A DNA stretch of 64,000 nt from Planomicrobium sp. CPCC 101079 (GCF_007859275.1 NZ_VOHC01000005.1:1-64000); one strand, 5' to 3'. Positions 1 through 11,621 are shown, numbered from the stretch's first letter. Notes: generated from the letters alone by a model not told the origin. Made by a program: numbers and translations.

Positions 1-694
1 CCGCCTGAACAAAAAACTGCGACTGCACATAATTGTACGTTATCTTGGAAAAGTCGAAAGGCTGGCCGTTGGTTAAATGGAAAATTGATTCCACGTATAG
101 CTTCGGGTCGCCTTTTTCCAGCTCCAAATATTCCGCTTCTTCTTCGGTCAGTTTATCGACATGAAGGAACATATCTGTGAAGCCAATATTCAACCCCAAT
201 CCTTCCGTAATATAGTCGAAGATCGACTCCGTGATAATTTCTTTATTCAAATAAGTAACGATCGATTTATTGAAATACGATTCCTCTAAGCACAATGTCT
301 GCCCTTGAATATAGCGGATCCGCTTCACATAATAAACATCATCATCGATCGACACATTCAAATTAAGAGCGGCTTCTTTGGTCGGTTTTCGGATATCCAA
401 CTCAAGCACTTTTGACGTCAGCTTGAAATCTTCCAGGATTTTTTTAAATCCTTTAGTGGAAAGAAGGCTGATGTAGCCCTTCCTTTTATGCCTTCTGACA
501 AAAATCCCGCTTCCTCTAACCTGGAAGATCACCCCTTTTGTCTCCAGCAGCTCAAGCGCTTTCGTGACCGTGCTTTTGCTTACGCCGAATTGGTTCATCA
601 AATCCTGCAAGACAGGAAGCTTGTCTCCTTGCTGGAGTTCGTGCTCTTCAATGTATTTCTCAAGTTCATCTGCAATGTGCTGGTATTTTAACAT
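1..694 (-). CDS. GntR-family transcriptional regulator (HutC/TreR type), 3' end outside the window
   Basis: The minus-strand frame opens with ATG at 694-692 and stays open to the window edge (231 codons seen). The N-terminus is a GntR winged helix (begins MLKYQHIADELEKYIEE; recognition region FGVSKSTVTKALELLETKGV, residues about 37-56). A UTRA-like effector domain follows, containing VYYVKRIRYIQGQTLCLEESY. The start has an AAAGAGGA ribosome site. It is divergent from the beta-glucoside PTS and shares a palindromic operator with it, so I infer it represses bglP-bglH in response to a phosphorylated beta-glucoside. B. subtilis bglPH uses the antiterminator LicT instead, so this is a different control circuit. 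The family is clear; the effector is inferred. Confidence 0.9.
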   Translation of the reverse strand, partial: MLKYQHIADELEKYIEEHELQQGDKLPVLQDLMNQFGVSKSTVTKALELLETKGVIFQVRGSGIFVRRHKRKGYISLLSTKGFKKILEDFKLTSKVLELDIRKPTKEAALNLNVSIDDDVYYVKRIRYIQGQTLCLEESYFNKSIVTYLNKEIITESIFDYITEGLGLNIGFTDMFLHVDKLTEEEAEYLELEKGDPKLYVESIFHLTNGQPFDFSKITYNYVQSQFFVQA

Positions 695-804
695 ATGGCA
701 TTCCTCTTTAAGTTATTTGGCTGATAGATTACCAAGATTATATCATAGGCTATTCGAAACCTCATCCAATCAAATTATTTATTACTAATTACTTTGTTTC
801 GTAC

Positions 805-848
805 TTGATTAATTGTACCGGTACAATCTATAATGAAAGCGTACACAA
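805..848 (+). promoter_or_regulatory. bglP promoter with GntR operator in the spacer and an overlapping cre site
   Basis: The -35 TTGATT (805-810) and -10 TATAAT (829-834) are 18 bp apart. The spacer holds a perfect 16-bp palindrome, ATTGTACCGGTACAAT (812-827), of the TTGTNNNNNNACAA type bound by TreR-like GntR proteins. A cre-like sequence, ATGAAAGCGTACACAA (833-848), fits WTGNAANCGNWWNCAW with one mismatch and overlaps the -10. The layout predicts repression by the divergent GntR regulator plus CcpA catabolite repression. It also shows that a start at 805 is impossible, since that region is promoter. Confidence 0.8.
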
Positions 849-864
849 AAAAGGGGGGCTAAAA

Positions 865-4210
<3,346 letters not shown>

Positions 4211-4232
4211 GAAAAATGAATAGTTAATGACT

Positions 4233-4280
4233 ACCCGGATAAGGATGCTGCTATAAACAGCGCCGTATTCGGGTTTTTTT
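4233..4280 (+). terminator. rho-independent terminator after the bgl operon
   Basis: The arms ACCCGGATA and TATTCGGGT (one G-U pair) are followed by a T-run at 4274-4280. Confidence 0.8.
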
Positions 4281-4663
4281 AATTAATGTTCAAGAAATGT
4301 TGATTATTAATAAATTAAAAACCTCAAAATTATATTGATTCTTAAAAAAATATTCATGTTAAGGAATCATACTATTTATTACTAATTTAGAATAATAGCT
4401 ATACAGAAAAAGCTAAACAAGAAAATTTATTTCCAGAAAATTTAATACATTATATGAATTGCTAAATTAAATCTATAATGTTATTACAACGTATAAAAGA
4501 ATAATTCAATTATAGAGACGAAAATATTCAAAAACAATAAATTGAAATATTATAAAGTTCTTGGACTGTTTGGAAAACAGAAATTTAAGTAGTGTTTTTA
4601 AGGTTAATAAATTTTCGGGAAATATGAATGAAGTTAAATTTTATTTAAGGAGTTAAATGTGAG
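4281..4663. other. AT-rich gene-free stretch
   Basis: Clearly richer in A+T than the flanking operons, with stop codons in all frames and no convincing promoter, RNA or repeat. It marks the left side of an islet of unusual composition that ends near 5600. Confidence 0.6.
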
Positions 4664-5470
4664 ATGACAAAATGGATTGAAAAAAAAGATTTGACTTATT
4701 GGTTAATAATAGTGATTTTAATTAGTTTATTGTCGTCAAATTTTGGTAAGAATGATGAAGCACTTTTGAACAATTGGAATTTTGCAGCGACAATTGTCTC
4801 TATAATTTTAGCTGTATTAGCAATAGTATATACATATGCACAAAGTTCGACGACTGTGCATTCAACTAATAAACTAGAGGAATCGGCGAAAAAAATAGAA
4901 GAGGTTTCTTCGGCATTGAACAAAATTAGCCTTGACGACCTGTTTAAAAATTTAGAGAATAAAATATTAGGTCTAGAAAAGAATGTCGATGAAAAGATGA
5001 AAATACATCTTGAGTCTTACTCAGAAAAAATCTTTGGTTTGTTTGGAAATGATATATCAGATAGTCCTATTAAAGAAGAAGATTTATTAAGCGCGGATCA
5101 ATGGGATGATTATATAAAGCAGTATATTGAAAAGCCCTCTTTGGTTGGGATAGTCCTCGTTCATTTGCATTTTAAAAAAAAGTATAATTTGAGTTATGGA
5201 TTTGGAGAAGTTGCAAGATGGTGGATTGATAGAACGAAAAATCAAAATTTATCTAAAGATGCATTAGTTGGTCATTTTAATGGAATAATTGGTATGTTAA
5301 TGTCATTAAATATCGTGGATTTAGAGGCCGAAACAAGCGGAAGTGGTATAAAAAAGACAACAGTAAATCACATTGCTACAAATTTAGAAAAAGCAATTGA
5401 AAATTATGTAGAGTCCAATCCAGATAAAATTCTTATTAAGAGTACAAGAGAATTTGTCGATAAACTATAG
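4664..5470 (+). CDS. orphan membrane protein with coiled coil, unknown function
   Basis: I do not recognise this 268-aa protein. Two hydrophobic segments (residues about 12-27 and 40-59) are separated by a short polar loop. A charged, probably coiled-coil helix follows (about 66-125). The C-terminal globular part (about 138-250) contains QWDDYIKQYIEKPSLVGIVL and a helix-rich GEVARWWIDRT stretch that could be a winged-helix-like fold. AAGGAG at 4647-4652 supports the ATG. Codon use is strongly AT-biased compared with both neighbours, so recent transfer is likely. There is no partner gene, which argues against a multi-gene defence or secretion cassette. A stand-alone membrane sensor or phage-resistance protein is possible but unproven. 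Confidence 0.6.
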   Translation: MTKWIEKKDLTYWLIIVILISLLSSNFGKNDEALLNNWNFAATIVSIILAVLAIVYTYAQSSTTVHSTNKLEESAKKIEEVSSALNKISLDDLFKNLENKILGLEKNVDEKMKIHLESYSEKIFGLFGNDISDSPIKEEDLLSADQWDDYIKQYIEKPSLVGIVLVHLHFKKKYNLSYGFGEVARWWIDRTKNQNLSKDALVGHFNGIIGMLMSLNIVDLEAETSGSGIKKTTVNHIATNLEKAIENYVESNPDKILIKSTREFVDKL

Positions 5471-5617
5471 AGTACCTTCTAGTCTAGCCGCTTTTGTATT
5501 TTGTATTAAAATAAATACAGTGTAAATTCTTATATTACTTAGACAAGCGCTTTCATAACCTTCAATAAAAAACAGGAAGCTTAGTCCCTTTATGGAAAAG
5601 GGGAGGTGAAATCATGA

Positions 5618-5941
5618 ATGAATTTTTTGAAAGAGCATCAGGAAAAACTGAACGAAGCACTCGATAAGATTTATACGATCCCCCCCATATGATTTTCCAA
5701 TCAGTATGGAGGAGCAAATAAATGTCGACAAAGAGCCGAGGAAAGTCCTAACATTGGAAAAGTTTGATTCAGCTATAAAAAATGGCAAGAACCAGGGCGC
5801 CATATTTAAGGAATACAGCGGCCATTTGAAATTTGCCCGAATGGGAATCGAAGTGCTGGAAAGGGAAAACAGGCCAGCAAGGGAGAACATGCGGATGATA
5901 TCGCCAATATACGTTCGTTGCTGGAAAGTATAGAGGAATAA
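5618..5941 (+). pseudogene. frameshifted remnant of a small helical protein
   Basis: A strong GGGAGGTG (5601-5608) precedes ATG 5618, giving MNFLKEHQEKLNEALDKIYT and then a stop. Dropping one base from the C7 run at 5680-5686 restores a continuous frame (PPYDFPISMEEQINVDKEP and on). A second shift near 5864 would join a frame ending ADDIANIRSLLESIEE at 5941. The reconstructed product is about 105 aa, mostly helical and charged, of a family I do not recognise. Either the gene is dead or the C7 run is a sequencing error. The second break makes decay more likely. A strong hairpin terminator directly follows. Confidence 0.5.
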
Positions 5942-5952
5942 AACAAGAAGAA

Positions 5953-6003
5953 AATAATGCCCTTAAAAGTTTTTATCTATAACTTTTAAGGGCATTATTT
6001 TTT
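5953..6003 (+). terminator. strong intrinsic terminator
   Basis: A 19-bp perfect inverted repeat (5953-5971 with 5981-5999; core GCCCTTAAAAGTT) is followed by T residues. A-tracts on the other side make it potentially bidirectional. Confidence 0.85.
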
Positions 6004-6008
6004 TAACT

Positions 6009-6150
6009 GATAAGAGTCGGCTGCTTTTCATTTCCGCGGACTCTTTCCGCAGGCGTGGCCTGAGCCTCCTTAGTCGCTGGGCTCCTTCCGTGGTCTCAGG
6101 ACTCACGCTTAGCCTACTGGAGTTGCCGCCTGCAATACAAACAGCTTGTT
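6009..6150 (-). repeat. GC-rich dispersed intergenic repeat, copy 1
   Basis: A noncoding segment much richer in G+C than the islet beside it. It contains GCCTCCTTAGTCGCTGGGCT and a later TCTCAGGACTCACGC stretch. Read in reverse complement it aligns over its length with the element at 9493-9612 (shared GGAGGC core, GAGACC-like block and a GCAAAACAG-like end nearby at 6194). Elements of this kind recur in intergenic regions of Bacillales. It is not an insertion sequence, since it carries no open frame. Confidence 0.55.
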
Positions 6151-6279
6151 TAAAAAATCATACAAAACCGCTTTTTATGATTCGGGTTATGAAGCAAAAC
6201 AGAGAAGAGAATCGTGTACTCCTGCATCGCAGCAGTTTACGGAAAATTAATAATTACTATTAATGAACATGGTATTACC

Positions 6280-7143
6280 TCACACTCTCTCGCCAGCCGG
6301 CACTGTGCGTGCTGGAATCGGAATCAGGCATTTTACATCGCTTTCCAGGCCGAGCGGATCCGGGTTCAGCTGGAAATGATTGATGGCGTTGCCGATGATC
6401 CGGGCTCGTTTTTGCAGTTCGAAATCGTTCAATTCAACAGAATCGACGGAAATGTGCGAGTCTGATATTTCGATAGTGCGAATCGCTTGTTCATCTAGGA
6501 CAGCCGCCAGCTGCAGGAAGTTCCACTGCTCTTTAATCGTAACTGAGTTGAAATGGTTATGCCCGTTTACGTATAGCCCCATGCCGTGTTTTTTGCTCAG
6601 CAATTCCCAGATCGGAATATCAGCCGGAATGCATAATTTATGTTTTTCGGAATTGGTTGTGGTGCCATGAACCGGGTGATGGGCAAAGACGAGGAGCGGT
6701 TTATCTTCGCTTTCTTCCACAACGCCTTCCAGCCAATTGAGCTGAGCGGAGTCGAGCGTTCCACCCCAATTCTCCAAATCTTGTTCTCTTTCTGTATCGA
6801 TAAAAGCGAGAGTAGCTGAATCCGTTGAAATGGAATGGAATCGCTTTTGCCCTGTAATTGCGAGAACTTCATCGCGCGGCAAAGCGCACACGTCGTGGTT
6901 TCCCAGCACGTGGACAAACGGCTTGTTATGACGGTTAATCATTTCATAAACGTCGTCCAGTTCTTCTTTCAACCCGTAGTTTGTCAAATCGCCGATGGAT
7001 ATGTAGAGGTCTGCCGGCACCGAGAAAAACCGCTCCATAAAGGTTTCGTAAAATACCTTTCGATCTTCTTCAATAGCTACGTATGCGTCTTCAAGTGCCG
7101 GATAGTGCAAGTCGCCGATAACTGCAATTTTCAAACTTTCCAT
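6280..7143 (-). CDS. calcineurin-like metallophosphoesterase, GpdQ-like
   Basis: This 287-aa cytosolic two-metal phosphoesterase has all five blocks of the class III cyclic-nucleotide PDE/GpdQ group: GDLH (Asp11, His13), SIGDLTN, LGNHD, FAHHP and NGHNH. Family members hydrolyse phosphodiesters, including glycerophosphodiesters. Divergence from glpP and the ugp operon suggests a role in glycerophosphodiester breakdown. That link is inference from position. The annotated ATG (7143-7141) abuts its GAGGAG with no spacing. TTG at 7134-7132, 9 nt downstream of the site, is a credible alternative start and would remove only MES. Confidence 0.82.
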   Translation of the reverse strand: MESLKIAVIGDLHYPALEDAYVAIEEDRKVFYETFMERFFSVPADLYISIGDLTNYGLKEELDDVYEMINRHNKPFVHVLGNHDVCALPRDEVLAITGQKRFHSISTDSATLAFIDTEREQDLENWGGTLDSAQLNWLEGVVEESEDKPLLVFAHHPVHGTTTNSEKHKLCIPADIPIWELLSKKHGMGLYVNGHNHFNSVTIKEQWNFLQLAAVLDEQAIRTIEISDSHISVDSVELNDFELQKRARIIGNAINHFQLNPDPLGLESDVKCLIPIPARTVPAGERV

Positions 7144-7287
7144 CTCCTCTCTATTGTGTAACAGCTTCAGTATTTCAGATAGATGCTAATTTGCTTTTAA
7201 GAACTTGTTAAGATTTGTAAAAATCTCGTTTTATCAGCTTAAAGAAATTTATACTGAAAACAATAGAACCAAAGAGGAGGTATGGAA

Positions 7288-7902
7288 ATGAAACGACAAT
7301 GGTGCAATGACGAGATGTTCAAGCGCCTGAAGCGGCATAAAAAAATCGCAGCGGTAAAAAACCATAAAGGAATTGAAAAGGCCTTGGCCAATAAGGACGA
7401 CATTGCGGCGGTGTTTCTATTGGCAGGCTCTATTATGAATGTAAAACGATTTGTCGATGTGCTTCAAAAAGAAGGCATTCCGGTACTGGTACACGCAGAA
7501 AAAATCGGGGGGCTTCTGCTGAATAATGAGGGGCTGGATTTCATTGCCGATTATGTTCAGCCATTTGGCATCGTGACGACAAAGACAGCGCTCATCAAAA
7601 AAGCAAAAGAGCGCAAGTTGTTCGTTGTCCAGCGGGTGTTCATGATCGATTCGGAAGTTTACGACAGTGTTCTGGAAAATAAGCAAAAGCTTGCGCCCGA
7701 TATGATTGAAATTATGCCTTCAGCGCTGTACGATGTGATCCGTTCTTACTCGGAGCTTCTCGATATCCCGGTCATTACCGGTGGATTGCTGTCTACGATG
7801 GAACATGTGGAAGCTTCCTTGGAAGCTGGGGCGCTGGCCGTCAGTACGTCTAATGAATCATTATGGGCTTGTGATTTTTCAAAAAGCGGATTGTTAAAGT
7901 GA
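7288..7902 (+). CDS. glpP: glycerol-3-phosphate-responsive antiterminator
   Basis: This 204-aa GlpP-family RNA-binding regulator prevents transcription termination in glp leaders when bound to glycerol-3-phosphate. Family landmarks are VFLLAGSI, VLVHAEKIGGL, IVTTKTALIKKAKE, QRVFMIDSEVY, IEIMPSALY and PVITGGLLST. AGGAGG ends at 7280, so ATG 7288 (7-nt spacing) is preferred over the in-frame ATG 7282 (1 nt). The gene is followed at once by an RNA leader carrying a terminator and then by the ugp operon. GlpP therefore most probably controls import and hydrolysis of glycerophosphodiesters here, alongside any glpFK/glpD genes elsewhere. Confidence 0.92.
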   Translation: MKRQWCNDEMFKRLKRHKKIAAVKNHKGIEKALANKDDIAAVFLLAGSIMNVKRFVDVLQKEGIPVLVHAEKIGGLLLNNEGLDFIADYVQPFGIVTTKTALIKKAKERKLFVVQRVFMIDSEVYDSVLENKQKLAPDMIEIMPSALYDVIRSYSELLDIPVITGGLLSTMEHVEASLEAGALAVSTSNESLWACDFSKSGLLK

Positions 7903-7987
7903 TTTTTACATCTTTACAACACAGCCTTAACAATAAGGGGCTACAATCGGAAGTGACAAGTAGATAGATGACCGGGTGCACTTAGAG

Positions 7988-8038
7988 AGACCTCAAATAC
8001 CTCCGCAGACGCGGAAGGGTTATTTGAGGTCTTTTTGT
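7988..8038 (+). terminator. leader attenuator upstream of ugpB, likely GlpP target
   Basis: The arms AGACCTCAAATA (7988-7999) and TATTTGAGGTCT (8021-8032), with inner pairing CCTCCGC/GCGGAAGG, are followed by TTTTTGTTTT. A possible -10 TACAAT at 7944-7949 lies upstream without a clear -35. The hairpin sits between glpP and ugpB in the 5' leader. By analogy with B. subtilis glpD it is where bound GlpP would allow read-through. The exact GlpP-binding sequence is not identified. Confidence 0.75.
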
Positions 8039-8085
8039 TTTGCCATCCATTGTTTATCGCCTAAAAAAGAAACGGAGGCAGGGAA

Positions 8086-9390
8086 ATGAAGAAACTCAGC
8101 TTTTTATTGGTAATGGCAGTGGCACTTATGGTTCTAGCAGCATGCAGCAGTTCAGGGGAAAGCAAAGGGAGCGAAGCGACAGCTTCCACTGAAGCTGAAA
8201 GCGAGAAAATTGAACTGACTTATTGGTATGCCTGGGGCGACAAAATTGGTGAAAACAACGAAAACTTGGTGAAACAGTTTAACGAGTCTCAAGACGAGAT
8301 CCATGTGACTGCGGAATTCCAAGGCACATACGATGAGTTGCACGCAAAGACACAAGCGGCTTTTGCAGCTGGAAACGCACCGGAAGTAACGCAAAATGAA
8401 ATCGCGTCAATCGGAATTTTTGCGAAGTCCGGCATGACACAAGATTTGACGGCCCTTGCTGAAAATGATTCGGACATAAACATGGAAGACTTTAACCAAG
8501 GCTTGATGGGAAATTCTTATGTTGACGGCAAATTGTACGGATTGCCTTACTTGAGAAGCACACCCATCCTTTACATGAATACGACGATGGCTGAAGAAGT
8601 GGGACTGGATCCAGCCGGCCCTAAAACTTGGGAAGAATTCCAGGAATACGCGAAAGCTTTTACTGATGAAGAAAAAGGCCGCGTGGGAGTATCCATGCCG
8701 ATCGACATCTGGTTCTTTGAAGCATTTATTGCACAAGCGGGCGGTTCGACAATGAACGAAGACAGCACCGAAGTGACGTTTAACAGCGAAGCAGGTGTAG
8801 AAGCGTACGATCTTTGGAGAAAGATGGCGAAGGAAGGGACCATGAAATTGTCTTCCGGCACTGAAGCTGGCGAAAAGACGAGACAGGATTTCGTCAACGG
8901 CCATTCCGGCATGCACTTTGCCTCAACTGCCGATTTGTCTTACTTGCTGCAGCTTTCTGAAGAGCAAGGATTCGAATTGAACACGTACTTCTGGCCGAGC
9001 GGCAAAGAAGCGAAAGTGCCAACTGGCGGCGCGAACCTTGTGATGACAAACGGATTGGAAGAAGAGAAACAAAAAGCGGCATGGGAATTCATCAAATTCA
9101 TGACAGCAACAGAGCAAACGGCTTATGCATCAGAGTTCACAGGATATTTGCCTAGCCGCAAGTCGGCAGCGGAGTCTGAGAAAATCCAGGCTTTGTACGA
9201 AGAAAAACCGCAATTCAAAGTGGCTGTCGACCAGCTTGAGAATGGAGTTGCGCGCCCGATGGCAGAGAATTACCCGGAAATCGTCCAAATTCTGATCGAC
9301 GAACTAACGCGCGGCGTTTTGGATGAAAGCATCCCGACTCAAGAAGTTTTGGATAATGCAGCCGAAAAAGCAAACGCGTTGCTTGAATAG
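8086..9390 (+). CDS. ugpB: ABC importer binding lipoprotein, glycerol-3-phosphate/glycerophosphodiester type
   Basis: This 434-aa family 1 (CUT1) extracellular binding protein has a lipoprotein signal peptide ending in lipobox LAAC (Cys at about residue 20). A Ser/Gly/Glu-rich linker follows, then the mature domain starting at IELTYWYAWGDK. The ribosome site is GGAGG just before ATG. It heads an operon with HAD phosphatase, ATPase, two permeases and a phosphodiesterase. Substrate assignment rests on that operon, on the GlpP leader and on UgpB-like features, not on binding residues. A repeat and a hairpin lie between this gene and the next. Confidence 0.83.
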   Translation: MKKLSFLLVMAVALMVLAACSSSGESKGSEATASTEAESEKIELTYWYAWGDKIGENNENLVKQFNESQDEIHVTAEFQGTYDELHAKTQAAFAAGNAPEVTQNEIASIGIFAKSGMTQDLTALAENDSDINMEDFNQGLMGNSYVDGKLYGLPYLRSTPILYMNTTMAEEVGLDPAGPKTWEEFQEYAKAFTDEEKGRVGVSMPIDIWFFEAFIAQAGGSTMNEDSTEVTFNSEAGVEAYDLWRKMAKEGTMKLSSGTEAGEKTRQDFVNGHSGMHFASTADLSYLLQLSEEQGFELNTYFWPSGKEAKVPTGGANLVMTNGLEEEKQKAAWEFIKFMTATEQTAYASEFTGYLPSRKSAAESEKIQALYEEKPQFKVAVDQLENGVARPMAENYPEIVQILIDELTRGVLDESIPTQEVLDNAAEKANALLE

Positions 9391-9492
9391 ACTGCAGGTA
9401 TATAAGTGAACGAGAAAATATTAGAGTAAAAAGAATTGGAGAGATTGCTCCGAGCGAACGCTTTTCACTCTTTCTTCTATAATTCTTCAATA

Positions 9493-9612
9493 GATATGAA
9501 GCAAAACAGCGGAGACGCCTGCGGGAAAGCGAGACAGCCGAGACCCCACAGGAAGCGAAGCGACCGAGGAGGCTTGGCGCTCGCCCGCGGCAAGCGCAGC
9601 TGTTTTGCGGAA
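9493..9612 (+). repeat. GC-rich dispersed intergenic repeat, copy 2
   Basis: It is bounded by GAAGCAAAACAGC (from 9499) and an inverted copy, GCTGTTTTGC (9599-9608), giving terminal inverted repeats. The interior has GAGACCCCACAGGAAGCGAA and CCGAGGAGGC. It is the inverse-orientation relative of 6009-6150 and sits inside the ugp operon. No coding capacity. Confidence 0.7.
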
Positions 9613-9650
9613 TATAGGTAGTATATAAAAACTGTTCAACTTAAATAGAG

Positions 9651-9678
9651 AAGGAAGTACTGAAAGGTGCTTCCTTTT
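9651..9678 (+). terminator. intercistronic hairpin between ugpB and the rest of the operon
   Basis: AAGGAAGTAC pairs with GTGCTTCCTT over 10 bp (one G-U) around loop TGAAAG. The trailing T-run is short. It probably lowers downstream expression or protects ugpB mRNA 3' ends and is not a full stop. Confidence 0.6.
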
Positions 9679-9700
9679 CCAAATTCGAGGAGGCAATACT

Positions 9701-10528
9701 ATGGATTGGCTAAAAGACATCAACGTACTGATTTTCGACATGGACGGAACCTTGTATCAGGATTATTCCTTTATGGGACGCTATATTCAAAAAATGATGC
9801 AGGCGAATCACACGGAAAGCGAAATCCAGCAGACAGTGGCGTTGGCTTATGACATTCTAGAAGGCAAGAAATCAATCAAGTTGGGCTTCTTGTATGATCC
9901 AAAAGAATTGATTTTTTACAGCCATAACGACTTGAATCCCGTGATCTCGTACAACTGGGACGGCATTGAAATTGAAATGGCCCAAAGAGGGGACGGTCCG
10001 CTTGCTTATATCGGCGACCCTTGGGGCATTGCCCATTTGATGGGCATAAAGAATAACATAGCTGAAGAAACGATGAAAAAGGCGTTTGAAGATGTGCGGG
10101 CGGAAATGCTGATGGCAGCTTACTGCATTATCAAACGGACGGATTTGTTCGATGAAATCAAAAAGCTGGAAAACAAGAAAGCCATCTTGATGACAAATTC
10201 CCCGCTGCCTACAGGCCAGGAATTTGTGGACTTCTTGGAAATCGGCGATGTGTTCGATGAATACTACTTTAACGGCAAGAAACCGCACGGCATCCAAGCG
10301 TTAATGGACAAGCTGTTTGATGAAGGCTATCAGCCGCAGGAAATCTTGTCGATCGGCGACCATCCATGGAATGACTTGTACCCTATCCATAAAGCGGGCG
10401 GCCATACGTGTTTGATCAGCCAGTACGAGCACAATGATGCGACAAGATGGTCGGCCTCAGTCAAGACCATCGATGAATTGGTGGATATAGTCCGGCAACT
10501 GAATGAAGCAACGATAACCGCAAACTGA
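9701..10528 (+). CDS. HAD-superfamily phosphatase in the ugp operon
   Basis: This 275-aa cytosolic hydrolase has HAD motif I FDMDGTLYQD (nucleophile Asp at about 15), motif II LMTNS, a Lys in NGKKPHG and motif IV SIGDHPWND. A substantial cap domain lies between motifs I and II. The gene lies between ugpB and ugpC, so a phosphate ester from imported glycerophosphodiesters, such as glycerol phosphate, is a sensible substrate. The sequence alone does not prove it. AGGAGG 10 nt before ATG fixes the start. It ends 13 bp before ugpC, indicating co-transcription. Confidence 0.78.
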   Translation: MDWLKDINVLIFDMDGTLYQDYSFMGRYIQKMMQANHTESEIQQTVALAYDILEGKKSIKLGFLYDPKELIFYSHNDLNPVISYNWDGIEIEMAQRGDGPLAYIGDPWGIAHLMGIKNNIAEETMKKAFEDVRAEMLMAAYCIIKRTDLFDEIKKLENKKAILMTNSPLPTGQEFVDFLEIGDVFDEYYFNGKKPHGIQALMDKLFDEGYQPQEILSIGDHPWNDLYPIHKAGGHTCLISQYEHNDATRWSASVKTIDELVDIVRQLNEATITAN

Positions 10529-10541
10529 AAGGAAGAGATGT

Positions 10542-11621
10542 ATGGCTGAAATCAGACTCGAGAATATTTCTAAGGCATTCAATGAAGACCGTGTTGTCAA
10601 AAACATTTCGTTGACTATCAAAGAGGGCTCGTTCACCGTGCTTGTCGGCCCTTCCGGATGCGGAAAGTCAACCATCCTCAGAATGCTTGCCGGCTTTGAA
10701 AAGCAGACGGAAGGCGATATTTGGATCGGCGATAAGCTTGTCAACGACTTGAGCCCAAGCAAGCGCGATATTGCCATGGTGTTCCAGAACTATGCGCTTT
10801 ATCCGACCATGACGGTCAAAGGCAATATTGAGTTCGGTTTAACAAACCGCAAAGTGCCGAAGAAAGAAAGGCAGCAACTAATCGAGGAAATTGCCGGAAT
10901 TGTCGGCCTGACGGAGCACTTGAACAAAAAGCCTGACAAGCTATCAGGAGGGCAGCGGCAGCGTGTAGCGTTGGCTCGTGCGATGGTCAAAAAACCGAAA
11001 GTCTTCATCCTTGATGAGCCGTTGTCCAATCTTGACGCTAAACTGCGTACGCAGATGCGCGCGGAACTGATTCAACTGCACGAAAAGCTTGGAACCACGT
11101 TTGTCTATGTGACCCATGACCAGGTTGAAGCGATGTCAATGGGGGATGAAATCATCATCCTCAACCAGGGCGTCGTCCAGCAAAAAGCGGCGCCAATCGA
11201 AGTTTATGAGAATCCGGGAAATATCTTCGCGGCCGAATTTATTGGCCAGCCGCCTATGAATGTATTTGAGCGGAAAGCTTTCGCTGAGACACTTGAAGGT
11301 GTGCCGGAAGAAGCGCATTATATCGGATTCCGCCCAGAACATGCCGGCATTTCTTCGGCAGCTGTTTCAGTGCCTCATACAATCGAATTGGAAAGCGAGA
11401 TTTTGGCGCTGGAAACCTTAGGGGCCGAATCGATTTATAAAGTGAAAAACCGCATCGGCGTCATGAACATTAGAAGTTTTTCGGCGCCGCTGCCGAAGCA
11501 TGCCATTTGTTTTGTATCGATTCCACATGAAAAGCTGTATCCTTTTGGCGCCGATAAAGCAGCCGGCCCCGAACTGAACCTGTCGGTGAAAAAGGAGGCT
11601 GCACTCAATGGCATTGATTAA
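10542..11621 (+). CDS. ugpC: ABC importer ATP-binding subunit, UgpC/MsmX family
   Basis: This 359-aa ATPase energises CUT1 sugar and glycerol-phosphate importers from the inner membrane face. Walker A GPSGCGKST is at residues 36-44. The Q-loop VFQNYALYP, signature LSGGQRQRVALARA and Walker B FILDEPLSNLDAKLR all follow, then VTHDQ. The C-terminal half is the OB-fold regulatory region usual for MalK/UgpC. It is the only importer ATPase in the window, although two further importers (frl and xyl) are encoded. Its end overlaps ugpA by 14 bp. Confidence 0.92.
   Translation: MAEIRLENISKAFNEDRVVKNISLTIKEGSFTVLVGPSGCGKSTILRMLAGFEKQTEGDIWIGDKLVNDLSPSKRDIAMVFQNYALYPTMTVKGNIEFGLTNRKVPKKERQQLIEEIAGIVGLTEHLNKKPDKLSGGQRQRVALARAMVKKPKVFILDEPLSNLDAKLRTQMRAELIQLHEKLGTTFVYVTHDQVEAMSMGDEIIILNQGVVQQKAAPIEVYENPGNIFAAEFIGQPPMNVFERKAFAETLEGVPEEAHYIGFRPEHAGISSAAVSVPHTIELESEILALETLGAESIYKVKNRIGVMNIRSFSAPLPKHAICFVSIPHEKLYPFGADKAAGPELNLSVKKEAALNGID

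Noticed and set aside
805-864. Upstream ATG start for bglP
   Set aside because: These 60 bases hold the -35, operator, -10 and transcription start; GTG 865 has the ribosome site.
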